Position numbers and translations under genes: made by a program. DNA of 64,000 nucleotides from Aphelocoma coerulescens (Eukaryota; Chordata; Aves; Passeriformes; Corvidae): positions 25,439,967 to 25,503,966 of the forward strand of contig NC_091022.1 of the NCBI RefSeq assembly GCF_041296385.1, in the 5' to 3' direction. The notes below the pieces were generated by a model. It was not told the origin of the DNA and did not search any database. It was given only the letters and a program-made list of their open reading frames with translations. Below, piece by piece: positions 36,371-48,700 of this stretch. The stretch's first letter is position 1; each line of letters begins with the position of its first letter.

Positions 36371-37164
36371 CCCAGAGGTATTAGGAGTCAGAATTAACTG
36401 GTGTCAGCTTAAGCATGGGAAAGATACTGGCAAAGCATATGGGAGTGGGCTTTCTAAACAAACTGGGTAAGCCATGCTGGAATGAATTTATTGCCGGCTG
36501 TAATTCAAGTTGAAGTTACAAATCTTGCTGGACTATTGATGTTCCATTGAAATGCAATGCATTTTCTGGGAAAAGGTGTAGTCCCTGTCATTTGTAATAT
36601 CTCAATCCAGACTGTTTACAAAGGTGTTAAACAGAAGTTATGGGCTTGTGGGAGGTGCTGCAGAAACTTTACCTCAAAAGAGAAAATCTTGAGGATAATA
36701 ATCTTATCTGGGCTTAAAAAAAAACCTATGAAATTTTGAGATGAAGCCTCAATTCCTTAAGCAAACCTCACTCTTGCCATTAAATCAGCAGGCAACACTC
36801 AGTCTGTTCTGAGCATCACTCCCATGAGTGTTGTCTTCCCATTCATCTTGGAGACATTCCTCACCCAGGATCCTTGATTCAGCTCAGCTAATCCATTAAT
36901 ATAAATAAAACCAAACACCAGCAGGATGTAGCTTATCAGTTATTCCTGAAATGTTCTTATCTCTTCTAGAGTTTCTCACTGGGAAATAATTTGCAGGCTT
37001 TCTTTCCCCCTCCCTTTCTGTCAAACCTGTGGCTGGAGAGCTCAACAATTGCTAAACTTCAAACCAACAATCATGAGCCTAATTGGAACAATTCACTCAC
37101 TTCAGCATTCTTAGAGATTTGGGAGGTTTTTGGAGTTTCCCTTATGAGTCAAGAGCTGGAAAGC
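36371..37164. other. No gene recognised
   Basis: Unique sequence with short frames only. Confidence 0.4.
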
Positions 37165-37245
37165 CAGGTCCCAGAGGCAAGCGACTGCACGTGTCATCAG
37201 CCAATAGCACAGAGAGGTCACAGAACCCAGGCTTCAAGCCCTTAA
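37165..37245 (+). mobile_element. Possible MIR SINE fragment
   Basis: AGAGGCAAGCGACTGCAC, GTCATCAGCCAATAGCACAG and CAGAACCCAGGCTTCAAGCC follow in order the MIR pattern AGAGG..AAGTGACTTGC, GGTCACACAGC..AGT, and AACCCAGGTCT. Divergence is high. Confidence 0.45.
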
Positions 37246-37869
37246 GTGTGTGTGGGAAATCTCACTGTGTTAACAATTGCCTTCTTTATTTCTCCTCTTA
37301 ACATGGTACATTATTTGAACATTATTAAGTGAACCCTTTGTTAGAGAGCATGACAAATCCCCAACTAAGTGGAAGCATGATGCTGCTGGACTGAGTGGCC
37401 TGTGGATCTCGCTGCTCCAAAGAGAATGATTGCAATTCCTTGTGACATTTTTCACTGAAAAGATGGATTAGTAGGCAGGCATGTGCTGGGGCTATAAGTT
37501 ACAATTTATCTCAGAAAGTTTTAACTTTATGCCTTTGCATGCCTAAGAAGTCAGTTTTAAAGGCAGCTTTAGCCTTTATGAGTCCCTATGGATCTCTGCA
37601 CAAATCTGTAGCTGCAAAGACTGTCCAGGCTTTTTGATGAGGGCCTGGGAGTTCAGACGGGACAAGAGGAATCATGACTCAGTTTCTGTTCCTGAGAGTG
37701 TCACCAACTCTCATTGTGTCACTAAAGTTCTCCAGGCTCCAGCTTTCCATATAAAACAGGTATAGAAAGATCTGGAGTATTTTAATGTTTTGTTAATAGT
37801 TAGAGAAAAGCTTAGCTAAATCACCAAGAAGTGCCTCAGATCAGTGCTGAGTTACAGAACACTGGTGTC

Positions 37870-37965
37870 TACACCTTTGTCTCCCTAGGCTTGTTACTGA
37901 AAATGACACAATAAAGGGCTCACAGTCCTGGTGGGATTGCCGTGAGGTGTGATGAAGGAAACTCG
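37870..37965 (-). mobile_element. Possible MIR SINE fragment
   Basis: Read as the antisense MIR, TTTGTCTCCCTAGGC, GAAAATGACACAATAAAGG and GGGATTGCCGTGAGGTGTGA correspond to CTCAGTTTCCTC, GTAAAATGGGGATAATAATAG and GGGTTGTTGTGAGGATTAAA. This is a divergent match. Confidence 0.45.
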
Positions 37966-40319
37966 GGGATCCCCACTGCCTGATCCACCCACATCAATGC
38001 CTTGACCCTCTTCTTCTCCCCCTTCAGAGCTCAGTCCATGGTGTCCTCTGGTCAGTGGATCCTTCACCTTTAATGCTGACTAAACAGGTAAAAAAATCCA
38101 TGCTTTTAATTCTGTGTCCATTAGTTCCATTTTCAGTCAATACAATCAGGTTTGCTGTAATTCCCATGTTTTGGAATTAGTATTTATTACACAGAAACAG
38201 TCAGAACAGTGAGAGATTCATTTCCTTGCCTAGGACAGATGGGAACTATCCAAACATTTTCATCTGCCAAACTTAGTAAAAAAATATGAGAATAAGACCA
38301 AAAATAAGACTTCTTAGGACTTATCCTGAAGAGACATATTGACAGATCACCAGCAAAAGCCCACGACCTCTCAGCCCTGAAACAATAGAGTGCTTTAGAC
38401 ATTTTAAAGGCTTTCTTGATTTGTTCAGGAGTCTTTCCAGATTTGACTCAGTTCTTGTATTTTCTGATCTGCTTCACCCGATCAGTGCCCTCATTAAGCA
38501 GTGGAGGCGGATGCTGGTGGGAATTTTAGTAGGAGCTTGGGATAAGGCAGACATTGATTGTTTTGCTCTTCCTTTTTCAATCACTGCAATGACATTCAGG
38601 TTCCAGGGAAGAACAGATATGGACACTCAACTGTGTGATTAGAAGGGCCAGAGTAGAATCTGCATGTGTATACAGAATATATCTGCAGGCTGGGCTGTGA
38701 TTTACTGTGAGGCTTAAAAATGCTTTAAAGACTTCTAAGCATAGGAAGAAATATGCTGTTAGTAAAGCTTCCATGTTATCAGCCCAGCTAAATAATGATG
38801 TGCAATGTGTCATGTGCAAAGAATATATTAATGCTTGGGTAAATATTTTCCTAATGTCTGCTTGGTTGATATCTCCTTGGCATATAACCAGGGGATAGTA
38901 AATAACACTCACGACTCTGTTTACTGAAGGTCTGTTTTCCCTCTTGTCTTTTACATTGGCAATAATTTTGGGGCTTCAGGGGAGGAAAAGGCAGAGGGAA
39001 CTGGAGCCTTGTAAAATGTTTGTTTTCCTTACAAATTTCACAAGAAATAAACTGTTTATGCTTTAGTGTTTCACTGCCATGGAAATGTTAGATGATTTTG
39101 TGTGACTGTCAAAGTGTTTAATGTGTAGCCAAGCGGTAGCATTGTAGAGAGTGGGAGGGGAGGAAAAGGAGAAACAGCAGGAACACAATGAAAAAAAAAT
39201 GAGTCCACTTTACCTCGTAGTTTCTAGCACGTTATTTTCCCTTGCTTGTGGGCACGACTTAATGCTGGTTACTCCCCTTGGCTGCAAACTGCATTCATTT
39301 TAATCATCTGTTTTGACAGCTTCTTTCCCCCTCAGGCTCATCTCTAATTGAATTTGTCATGCAATCTCACCTCCCCTGAAATTGTTTGTACGGGAGGGAA
39401 CCTGGAAGGCAGCTGGACCCAGGTTGGTTTCTGTGGTGTTACCTGCAGAAATCAGCCTGTTCCAGTCCTGCCTTTGGAGCTGAGAGGTCTGGCATTGTCT
39501 GGTATCCCACAGAGGTGGCAGTCATATTCCAGATCTTATCTGATGTCTTCACATAGGGCTCAGAGAACTTCCAGTTCAGATCCCTACCAACTCCTGCCCT
39601 TCTCTGCTGTCTTCCATGTCACAGGGTAGACATACTCATAAAGAACTGTTCACTTTGAGATTAAATTTCTCCCTGCAACCCCAAAAGTGCAGCTCCCCAG
39701 CTAAATTCTGTCCTTTCTGACTTCCTTGTACATTGAGGGGTGTTGGTAGATTGAACAGAGTGAATTTAGAGTCTCCCAGGCAAAGATGCAGTCCTGAAAA
39801 ACTGCCATTTTCAGGGATACAGGCATCACAGAATTTGGCATGTGATGTTTAGTGAGGTTGTGATTTGTCCTAGTGGTTGAGAAGGACCTTAAGAGTAGCA
39901 CTTCTTAATTTTTCTCCCTCCAAATGTCTTGAAGCCTATCAGTCTCAAATACCGTGTTTTTATTCTTAACAAAGGTAAAGAACACTTTAAAAAAATAACA
40001 AGTTCCCATGGGGGTACACATTTTCCGTAGAAAAGAGCTGGCTACCTTTTTCTCTCTAATCCCACAGTAACAAAATGAAATCCTCCTCATACCCAAAACA
40101 AAGTGTTGGGTTTTTTTAACATTTCTGTTGTTGAATTCATCTGAGCAGTTCCACACCGCAAGCCCAAGACGACAGGGGAGACACACACACATTAACATAA
40201 GAACACTCGTCTTGTTCCTTAGCATAAGTGGAGCCATCATGTTGTCTACATCCACTCAAAAGTGCTGTGTCAACATGTCCCTGCAACAAAAGTGTTCATG
40301 GTGTCCAGATAACACATGT
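37966..40319. other. No gene recognised
   Basis: Unique sequence. At 38690-38900 and 39040-39150 there are AT-rich blocks without repeats that could be conserved noncoding DNA. I have no direct evidence for this. Confidence 0.4.
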
Positions 40320-40397
40320 CACGTGTTTGACACGCCAACCTGTTATCTCAGCTGGCCAAACACTGAAGATAAACAGTGTCATGGAAGTGCACACGTG
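40320..40397. promoter_or_regulatory. Paired CACGTG E-boxes
   Basis: Perfect CACGTG sites occur at 40320-40325 and 40392-40397, 72 bp apart. The first is nested in symmetric sequence: ACACATGT just before it and CGTGT-TTG-ACACG overlapping it. CACGTG is bound by MYC/MAX, USF, CLOCK/BMAL and MITF-type bHLH factors. Use in vivo is unknown. Confidence 0.35.
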
Positions 40398-40729
40398 CTT
40401 TAGACAAGGTTTGTGAGCAACTCAAATTTACAACCTTTATATCTGACTGCAGCATAAACAAAAATATGACAGACTTACGTTGTCTACATTTGAAAGATAA
40501 CCTGTAGGAGAAGTTGCATTATAAAATCACAACTGTTACACTTCTGAAGCCAGAACATTTCCCTGCAGAATCTACAAAATTTCCTATCTCTCCCTAGTGG
40601 GGGCCTAAGTGCAACACAGATACTTGCTAATATTTTAACTAAATGCTAATTGGGTATTTGATTTGCTTTCTAAAGGCCTACACTTTCTAAAGTGTATGTC
40701 TAAAATTCATCAAAGCGTATTTTTTCCAC

Positions 40730-40743
40730 TTTTTTTTTTTTTT
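40730..40743. repeat. T14 homopolymer
   Basis: Fourteen T followed by CTATTAG, a sequence that resembles a splice acceptor without an identifiable exon. Confidence 0.9.
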
Positions 40744-41051
40744 CTATTAGACTCTTTACTTTGTCCAGCAAACTTCTTCCTCCCCTCTTTGGCCTCTCCT
40801 CAGAAACAACTCCTTTTTTTTCCTTGTTTATTTTGTGTGTTTTTCCAGTGTGTATTGTCAGAATAGAAAGGAAATACTTTGAATCGTCCAAAAGTCTTTT
40901 GTTACACTGATGAATCACAGAATTCAGTGGTGGGCTAAAGAGGTTACTATTCCTACACAGTGCAATCTGGAGTAGATGAAAAAATCAAACTTCTTATGGC
41001 AATGCCATTATAAAGTGAATAAATATTTCCAGATTCCAATTTGATATATTA

Positions 41052-41070
41052 TTTTCTTTCTTTCTTTCTT
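41052..41070. repeat. (TTTC)n microsatellite
   Basis: Four to five tandem TTTC units. Confidence 0.9.
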
Positions 41071-42304
41071 ATATGCAGATGATGTGAGGGTCTTGTAAAT
41101 AAAGGATATAATGTCAGGAAGATGGAGGTAGGAAATGAAGATTAGTTTCCTTTTCTTCTATCTTCACCTCCCAGGGAGAAGTTAATTTTGGCTGTGTTCA
41201 GTCTGAGTTCACAGAAGGGAGAACACAAAAAACTTACTTCTTCTGTAAGTCCATTGCCAAATTAAATGGAAAGAAGAAGCAAAAATAATAATAATAAAGA
41301 TCATATTCGGATCGGGGGAAAAAGCTAATATCCTCTCCAGATTTCAGCTCTCACCCCTTTGGCATCTGTATTTGCCAGTTCATTAGGAAACATCTCAGTA
41401 TTTTGGTCTAATTTAAGTGGACAGATGCTGTTTATCCACAAAACGAAGTGGTATGAGAAAAGCCTGTCAGATTTAGTTTGGCATTTTCCTTTTGTTACAT
41501 TTCATGTTTATAGGCCACTTTTTTCCTTCCCACAAATAAACTCTCTAAGATAGTCATGAGTCCCTTGGCAGCAAGGAAACAGAAATCCTTCTTGTAGGCA
41601 TATGCCCTGCTCTGCAGTCTCAGAAAGCTTTGCCAGTGTCCAGGTTTGGCAGAGCCATGTTACATATATCTGTTACATGCTGGCAGCAGTCCTTTCCATT
41701 TAGGATAAACTGAGTGCTGAGTAGGCATAAATATTTGGGCTTAACCAAGATACAGCACGAAAAGGCAAGGCCAGATTATATTATATGTACACTGTGGTGC
41801 AAAACATCTGAAGCCTGAGAGGTCCTGTAGTTGTACCTGGCAGGAAGTCCAGCAGAAAGCCAGCCAACCCCCTCTGAAGGCCCAGCCTCATTCCCCACAT
41901 CTTCCTGGCCCACTTGCAGGAAACTCTGCGTGAGGTTTATGGACTCAGTTTTTCTGCAGGTCAACCAAGAGGCTTGTAAGTCCCTTATGGACTTGAAATC
42001 CAGCAGAGCAGGACTGGATCTGGTTCCCATGACTCTGCTTGTTGGCTGTTCTGAAAATTAAGTCCAGAGTATCCAGAGTAGCGTAAGCAATCAACGTCTC
42101 TGAGCTGATGCCTAGCCTGGATAAATATTCACTCAGCCCTGCCAGCTCCAGAACCTGGATACCCCTGGATCCAGGTGGAAACCAAACAGGATTTCTTCAT
42201 GCAGAGGGTCACACTGAGGACCAGTCTGAATCCCACATCGCTGCTGTCTCTAATTACCCCCAAAGGCACTCCCCATCTATCTATTCCTTGTCACTTTGAC
42301 TCAG

Positions 42305-42398
42305 TCTCCCCACTGACACGGCCCCTGTGCTGGAGCGTTCCCCGCTGGAATCGCTGGTCTGCGTTCGCCAGCTGCTGGAGCGTAACGGCCCAGCCTAA
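42305..42398 (+). other. Candidate CpG-rich terminal coding exon
   Basis: A strong acceptor (CCCCATCTATCTATTCCTTGTCACTTTGACTCAG region, AG at 42303-42304) leads into a frame entered in phase 2 and open for 30 codons to a TAA at 42396-42398. It includes APVLERSPLESLVCVRQLLE, which would form an amphipathic helix. Eight CpGs fall within 69 bp (42319-42387), far above the surroundings. The 10-mer GCTGGAGCGT occurs twice. AATAAA follows at 42713-42718. The product is not recognised, and another plus frame is also open here. Confidence 0.27.
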
Positions 42399-42712
42399 AC
42401 CCCATCCAAACCAACCTGTGGATTCCCAGGGGCTCTCAAAAATCTGCAGACATCATCTGGCAACTCACAGCCCTAAAAGGCTGCCTTGGAAATCAGTGGA
42501 GCCAGGCATTTCTTGCTGGGACAGAGGTGAGGTGGTGCTCTGGTGCCAGTGAGGAGCAGTGTATTCCAGCCAGTGTGGGCAGGAGCAGAGCTCTGTCCAG
42601 CACATGGGGTGTCATTCCAGCAGTTCTCTGTGTGTGTGCCCAGAACTGGACATACGGAGCCAAAGTAAAGGCAGAGCACATGCTGTGGGGTGTGATGAGG
42701 TGATTCGGAGCA

Positions 42713-42718
42713 AATAAA
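42713..42718 (+). terminator. Possible poly(A) signal
   Basis: AATAAA lies 315 nt after the stop of the 42305-42398 candidate. It could end that transcript, but AATAAA occurs many times by chance in AT-rich DNA. Confidence 0.2.
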
Positions 42719-44064
42719 GCTTAATTAGTGCACAGTGACCCTTAACAGTAATTTCCTGGATGATGAAATATCGACCACTAGTGATCAAAACATACCACTT
42801 AATCACATAGCATTTTTCTTGGAAATATGCATTTACTTTGAGCTTTCATGTTTTCGTCTTTCCTCGGGGAAAGGGTAAAACACACCTCTCACACAGATTT
42901 GATGCTGAAGTCTCCTTTCTGCTCTTAGTTCTCATGGCCAGAACTGTTTTTTCGTCTCTCTGATTTTCAGGTTTGGCCCTGAATTTTCCAGTGTTAAGGG
43001 TTGAGAAAAGGACTCAACTCTGGCTCATTGATAAGGGCTTTTTGAGCATCAGGAAAGCATGCTCTGTTCTTCAGGGCATGTGTCTGAGGCACCATGTGGG
43101 ACTCCTCTAGCTTGGGACTCTGTCCTGACACTGTGTTCTCTGATGTCTCTAATTAGATGTGACTTTGAGGTTTGTTTGCTGTTGGGGCACTTGCACCCCT
43201 CTCAGGCGACAGATGTTGTCTCAGGTACATAGGAGCTGAGATTGCACTGAAAGTATTCTCCTGGGATGGTGCTCTCTATTCTGCCCTGATTTAGTGAGAT
43301 GTAGGAACGTAATATGCACAGGACTTCTCCTATGTATCCAGTTTTTTTGATATTGGCCCCTGAACTCAGAAGTTGTAAGAGGTGGGATGGAGTAACAAGA
43401 GAGGGAAGACAAGCTGTATGGAATCATTGAAACTCCAGCTGCAAAATCATGTTAATTGCATGGTCCCTTACTGCCATAAGAATTGGGGTTTCTATTAGCA
43501 AATTAAATCCACTCCCAGGTGAGATACACCACAGATGAGATTCAGCCACAGCTCTGCTCTCTCTCTCGAAAGCTTTCTGAATATTGCTCTTTTCATTTCC
43601 CTTGCTGACCGGCCCTCACACGACAAGGGCTGCAATTGCAGAAGACGCTGCAAGAGCCCGCTGACAGGTGATTAACAGCTCCTGGATGCTGTGAGCCTGA
43701 CCACACTTCTGACCACGGGAGCAGTTAAACAAATTATCAGCAGAGCATTTTGTGGTTAATTCACCCTTTTCTCTAAACGAGTCTGCTAATGACATTCCCT
43801 GGCCTGGCACCCCTACACACTTGTGTGCTGAGACACACTGTTTCTTGTGTCTAACAGACTCCTTAAAAACACAACAACAGCAAAGGCAAAACTGGAAGGC
43901 AGAAGGAAATCTGGACTCCCAGTAAAATGAATATCAAAATATTAAAGGAGTGCATTTCAGTAAACTAGTTCTTTGAAGTGTCTTTCAGGCAGGTGATGGA
44001 GCTGGAAATGTTTTTGTCCCATTTATTTCAGGGCAGTCTTTATCCAGAGCTTTCTATCAGAGTC

Positions 44065-44088
44065 TTTTTTTTTCTTTTTTTTTTTTTT
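44065..44088. repeat. T9 C T14 tract
   Basis: Low-complexity T run with a single C, followed by GCTGC. Confidence 0.9.
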
Positions 44089-44756
44089 GCTGCTTTACCT
44101 CAAACAGTAGCAGATCCTGCTTCAGGGGAAGTGTTTCTACCTGCAGGATTCACTGAGAACAGCTCTGACAGAGGGTGATGGAGTTTTTTGAGAGAAATTT
44201 TACAAGGGCCCTTGATTTCCAAAATGAAGCTTGGCTGATCTGAGGGCTCCATTCCTGAGACAGGAAGGGTAACAACCCTTCATTTGCACTATAGCCTCTA
44301 AAGTCAAACGACTGCTCTCCCCAGGTCATTGCAAAATTCCACTGGAGGTAATTAATTGTAATGGGTATTTTTTTTTTTCTGATCGCGGTTTTTCTAATGT
44401 GTTTAAATGAAGAATAAAGTGCAAATGTATAATTACTACCATGCTTTCTTAGTAAATGTTTTTAAAGCAAAAAATCATGTTGAGAGGTCTAAGATTTTTA
44501 TTTGAGTTTTCCTGCCCTCTGATACGTTGTCATGACTCTTGTTTTCACTATGTGGAAGCCATGGGTTAGTTTTGCCAAGAAAACTTTACATGTTTCTTTG
44601 TGTCTATACAGCACTCAGAGCAGGTTTCTGTGATTTTTCTTGCTTTTGCAGAGAAATTGTTAGCAAAAACTATCTCTGTGTACTATAGAAGGACCATGAA
44701 CAAACAGCATTTCTGGATTAAATGTGTGTTGCTTTCAAATCAGACACAGAAAGATG

Positions 44757-44773
44757 AGGTCACTTGTAGGTGA
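44757..44773 (+). promoter_or_regulatory. DR5 retinoic-acid-response-type element
   Basis: AGGTCA-CTTGT-AGGTGA is a direct repeat with a 5-bp spacer. Both half-sites fit the RGKTSA consensus of retinoic acid receptor/RXR elements. The match is direct; function is inferred. Confidence 0.45.
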
Positions 44774-44896
44774 GCCAGACCTGCACAAAAAAAATGACTT
44801 CTTTTTCTCCCTAGTGGTCACAAGGAGAAATTAGGACAGGAAAGGAGAAAAATGGATTTTGTCAGACCAAATCGTGGTGGTTTGGGCCATTTGGTG

Positions 44897-44911
44897 AAAA
44901 AAAAAAAAAAA
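44897..44911. repeat. A15 homopolymer
   Basis: Fifteen A followed by GAAAAAGAAAA. Confidence 0.9.
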
Positions 44912-45663
44912 GAAAAAGAAAATCAGTCAATTTGGACCACTCCATTTCACTTCCAGGTTTTTTAATTCTGAAGATAACAACAATTTTCAAACAACAATAT
45001 CAGAACTGGCAGAGCAGACTTCAAAAATGCATCAATACAGAGGGAGGAAACCAACCTGCATGGCTGGTTCAGTTCATAATCATGTGTTGGAGAGACAGCA
45101 TGACTGAAGTTTTTCTCAAGATTTGAAAGCTGAGCCTCCTTCAAAAGAAGGTGAAAGTCTTCTACCTTCCCCCCTTCCGTGAGTATGTACATTCAACAAG
45201 AGTTTGGACAGCAGCTTTTGTAGCACTTCATGATGGGCTTCTGTGGTGAAACTAATAAAAAGCAAACCCTGAGGGCAAGGAGCAGTTTAGAGGTGCTCAG
45301 GCTCTCCGCAAACTCAGGGTTCCATTGCTGCCTTATCTACTGCAGGTATTTCCTACTGTGTTTGTGCTATATCAAACACTGTTTAAACTCTACAGGATAG
45401 ATGTAAGCAAACATGCAATCTCTGTGACATCAGAGATTCTGCCTTCCTTTTCAAAGAATATTTTCCTAAGTTATTAGTTAGGGCCTTAGGTGCTTCACTT
45501 TAGGTGTATTCAAGCAGCCACTTGTTTCTGAGGATCTGAGACTATGAGTTTCTAAAGGAACCCTTAAGAGGCCTTTCTGTTTTCACCCATTTCTCTTACC
45601 TCCCCACACCTAGAATCACAGAGAATTTTGGGAAACACTGAATTACTTTCTTTATGTCAGGAG

Positions 45664-45790
45664 CTTGTGTTTCAGCTCCAACACTGCCCTTGATGCCTTG
45701 TGACCTGGAGATCTGCTCTGCTCAGTGCTTGAGTTTCCTCATTTACGGATAATTAATAATGAAGATCCTTCCTGGCTCTGTGGGAGCAGC
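45664..45790 (-). mobile_element. MIR SINE fragment
   Basis: Read as the antisense MIR, GCCTTGTGACC, CTCAGTGCTTGAGTTTCCTC, ATTTACGGATAATTAATAAT and CTGGCTCTGTGGGAG follow the order CTGTGTGACCTTGG, CTCTGAGCCTCAGTTTCCTC, ATCTGTAAAATGGGGATAATAAT. This is the clearest ancient SINE in the window. Confidence 0.65.
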
Positions 45791-48700
45791 CAGGCTCATG
45801 CTGGTGTCTTTCCAAAGGATGCTCTCTGAAGTCATGGTCCCTTCACAAGTCTACTCACACACCAAACCAAACATTTCCTGGAGTGTTGAGTCCTTATGGT
45901 AGAAGATCCTGAATTGCAATACCAGAAAAAGCAGGAGCTACAGCAGGGGAGTTTGCCTCCCCCACATAGTTCAGGTTCATCCGTATTACATTCTCAATCC
46001 CTTTTTATGCACAGTGAGACCATGGGCAACAGTTCCTTCATTTGGCCACTTTGTCCAGCAATCCACAGCCCCAGGAATGCTCGTGTTTATGTTTGACTCC
46101 AGCAGATTAAGGTCTTGTTACGAGTCAATGGCCAATATGTTTTCCCAGATATGTTTTCTAACAATTTTCTTCCTCTCCCCAGCCCTAAAACCCCCCAAAC
46201 CTTTGCAAAATATTCCTTTTTGGCTTTTGACAATCTTGGTTTCATATTTCTCTTACCGGCTAAAGGATTTCTGGGCAGGTTGACAGTCATAACATCTCCT
46301 TCTTTTAAAAACAGTCCATACACTGGAGTGATGAACTGGGATCTGTGTTTGTCTTGACTCAAATTGCAGAGCCATCACTCAAGCTGGGAAGATCTTCCTC
46401 TCTTAGCTTTTTCTGAAATTAAAGACCCCCTGCCTTCACCTCTGTCCAAGTTGCTTTAAAGTTGCTTCTGCATTTGTCAGAATCTATATTGGATGTGTGA
46501 GAGAGTATTACCATGAGAAGGGACTTTTATAAAACATCCTGACAGCAAAGAAGTAAAAAAATAATTGCAAATCTTTTCTAGGCCTCGAGTCAGGAGTGCT
46601 GCCTTTGTGGGTGACTTGATCTGAGTTAACATGTGTGTTATTTTGCAATTGTAAAGAAATTTTTGTTCCTTTTGGGGCAAGTCAAAGCAGCGTGAGAGGC
46701 CTGATAGATACTTGCATGTGACTAAGCATGAAGCATTTCTTAGGAGTCTTGATGCTTTAAGGAAAATAGCACCAGGGATGGAATACCAGAAGCGCCTTGT
46801 TTCCACTTACTGTAAATGATCATAAATTCTACTGCTACTTTATTGTGGTGGCTGTAGTTCTTGGAAGAGTAAAAGGGGTGGGAAACCAGTTCCCAGTCAG
46901 TTTTATAAAGTACAAGGTTGCTTGTATTGGTACCAAGTCCAAAGCGCAGTATTTCAACTATGAATGATTGGATGTTTTCCCAGATTCCCATAAAGTCATT
47001 AAACACACTGTAAAGGGTCACCCATAACATAACCAAGAGATCAGTACAAGCAGGACTGGAGTAGATTGTCAAGACAGTCCTGGTTTTCCAGGAGGTGAAT
47101 TCACACTGAACTGTGCAGCCTTGGAGGTTGCCCCGACTGGGAAAATGGGCCTTGTAAAGCCAACTCTGATCATGTCTCATTTACAGCTCACTCTGGCCAG
47201 TCCAGATACATGTCATAAAAGGAGCAGCCAAAAGCCAAGAGCTCTTCCATCCCTAGGGAACTCATCTCATGTGGAACTTCCCTTTGGAGAAATCTTCCCT
47301 TAAGTAAGATCCAGTCTTGGACCAATTCCCAGTGATCTTCCAAAACTAAGAAAACAGCAACTCTCACGGTTATTTTTTTAATGCTTTTGTAGCAAAGTTT
47401 CATCTAAAAGAATGAGGATGATGCCCAGAGGATCTACATATGTTACTTTAGACCTCCCCACAGAAGGAGCAGAGAATTGGGTTGTCACCTATGTTTATTG
47501 AACCATTCTGCAGAATTTGATAGCTGTAATGTGATTTTTCTATTACTCTGTATGACTATTCTGCAACTAGTGGGGAAATCATTATTTTATACCACACTCT
47601 GGTAGAAGGTGAGAGCCCACCACTGGCAGCAGCTGGAGGTGTTTGGCCTGCAAAAACACTGCTTCCACTGGAGGAGTCCTCCAAGAAAAACTGAGGAGGG
47701 GACTTCAGCCAGCAGAGACACAGCTAAGCATTGGGATGTGCACAGCAGCTCAGCAGACAGCTGAAGTTTCAGCTTCCTGATCGACTTCTCCAGTGGAGGA
47801 TCTCCCTCAGTGCCTCAGCGGTCCAAGCATGCTGCCTCAGCACAATGCTTGGCTTCCAGTGGCGTGGGAAGGAAAAAAGGATATTGGGAATCAGCTCTTG
47901 TTTTCTCTCATAGCACACAAAGCATTGGCACTGGAGAAACACAGGTCACCACGCAGATTTAAATATTCACAAAGACTGTTTTCTCAGGAAATACTGAATC
48001 TAGGATGGAAAATAAACTTTTTTAATTTGGCTTTTGACATCTGCTGTAGAGACAGCTCATTATGAAGCTGCAACAAGATGCCCTTCCAAACCGAAGCAGG
48101 AAATATATTGGTTCATCTGTGACACACAAAAGGCCTATGCAGCCCATTTCATGCTTGCTTAGGGCAGCAACAGACATGGAACCAGAGACTGGATACAGGA
48201 CTGAACTTTTCACAGTCCTGGGTGTGTTTGGGTAAAGGCTTTGGCTCACTTTGTTGTGCCAAAATACAAGCAGGCCATGGATCTGAATTTTCCCAAAGTT
48301 CAAGTGCAGCCGTATTCAGACTCCTCAGACCCTTGCTTATTTGGCATGTTGTGACATTTACACACACACACAGGGACTCATTTAAACCATCCAAGTCAAA
48401 TCCTCCTACAGCCACAAACGCATAAAATTTGAATGCTTTTTTTCAGAGTTTGGCTGAAATTAGACCTTTTTTACAGTAATAAATAACAGAATAATTATTT
48501 TTACTTCCTACACAGGAACTCAAATGTTTGATTCATTTTGCTCTTTTTGGCAGAGCTGATAGTTCTGAAATAGTTTTCCCTGGCATCTCAGCAATAACAG
48601 TTCCCATTAACCCTGAAGACTCCTGATGACCTAAACTCAACTTCAGGGTATTTAATTTCTCCTTCTTCCTCCTACCCACATGGGAATGCAAGATTAAACA

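Larger units (their letters stand above)
40398..42304. other. No gene recognised
   Basis: T14 run at 40730-40743, (TTTC)n at 41052-41070 and otherwise unique sequence. The block 41270-41530 is AT-rich, repeat-free and could be conserved noncoding DNA, but this is only an impression. Confidence 0.4.
42736..45663. other. No gene recognised
   Basis: Unique sequence with T-rich (44065-44088) and A-rich (44897-44911) homopolymers and a DR5 motif, listed separately. No coding signal. Confidence 0.45.

Noticed and set aside
39505..39525. CTCF-like CCACAGAGGTGGCAG
   Set aside because: The spacing between the CCAC part and the AGGTGGCAG core is one base too long for the consensus.
40905..40970. AATCACAGAATTCAGTGGTGGG, resembling a reverse CR1 tail
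   Set aside because: The diagnostic GGTTGGAAGGGACC segment is missing.
45612..45640. AGAATCACAGAGAATTTTGGG, resembling a reverse CR1 tail
   Set aside because: Similarity stops after about 15 bases, too little to call an element.
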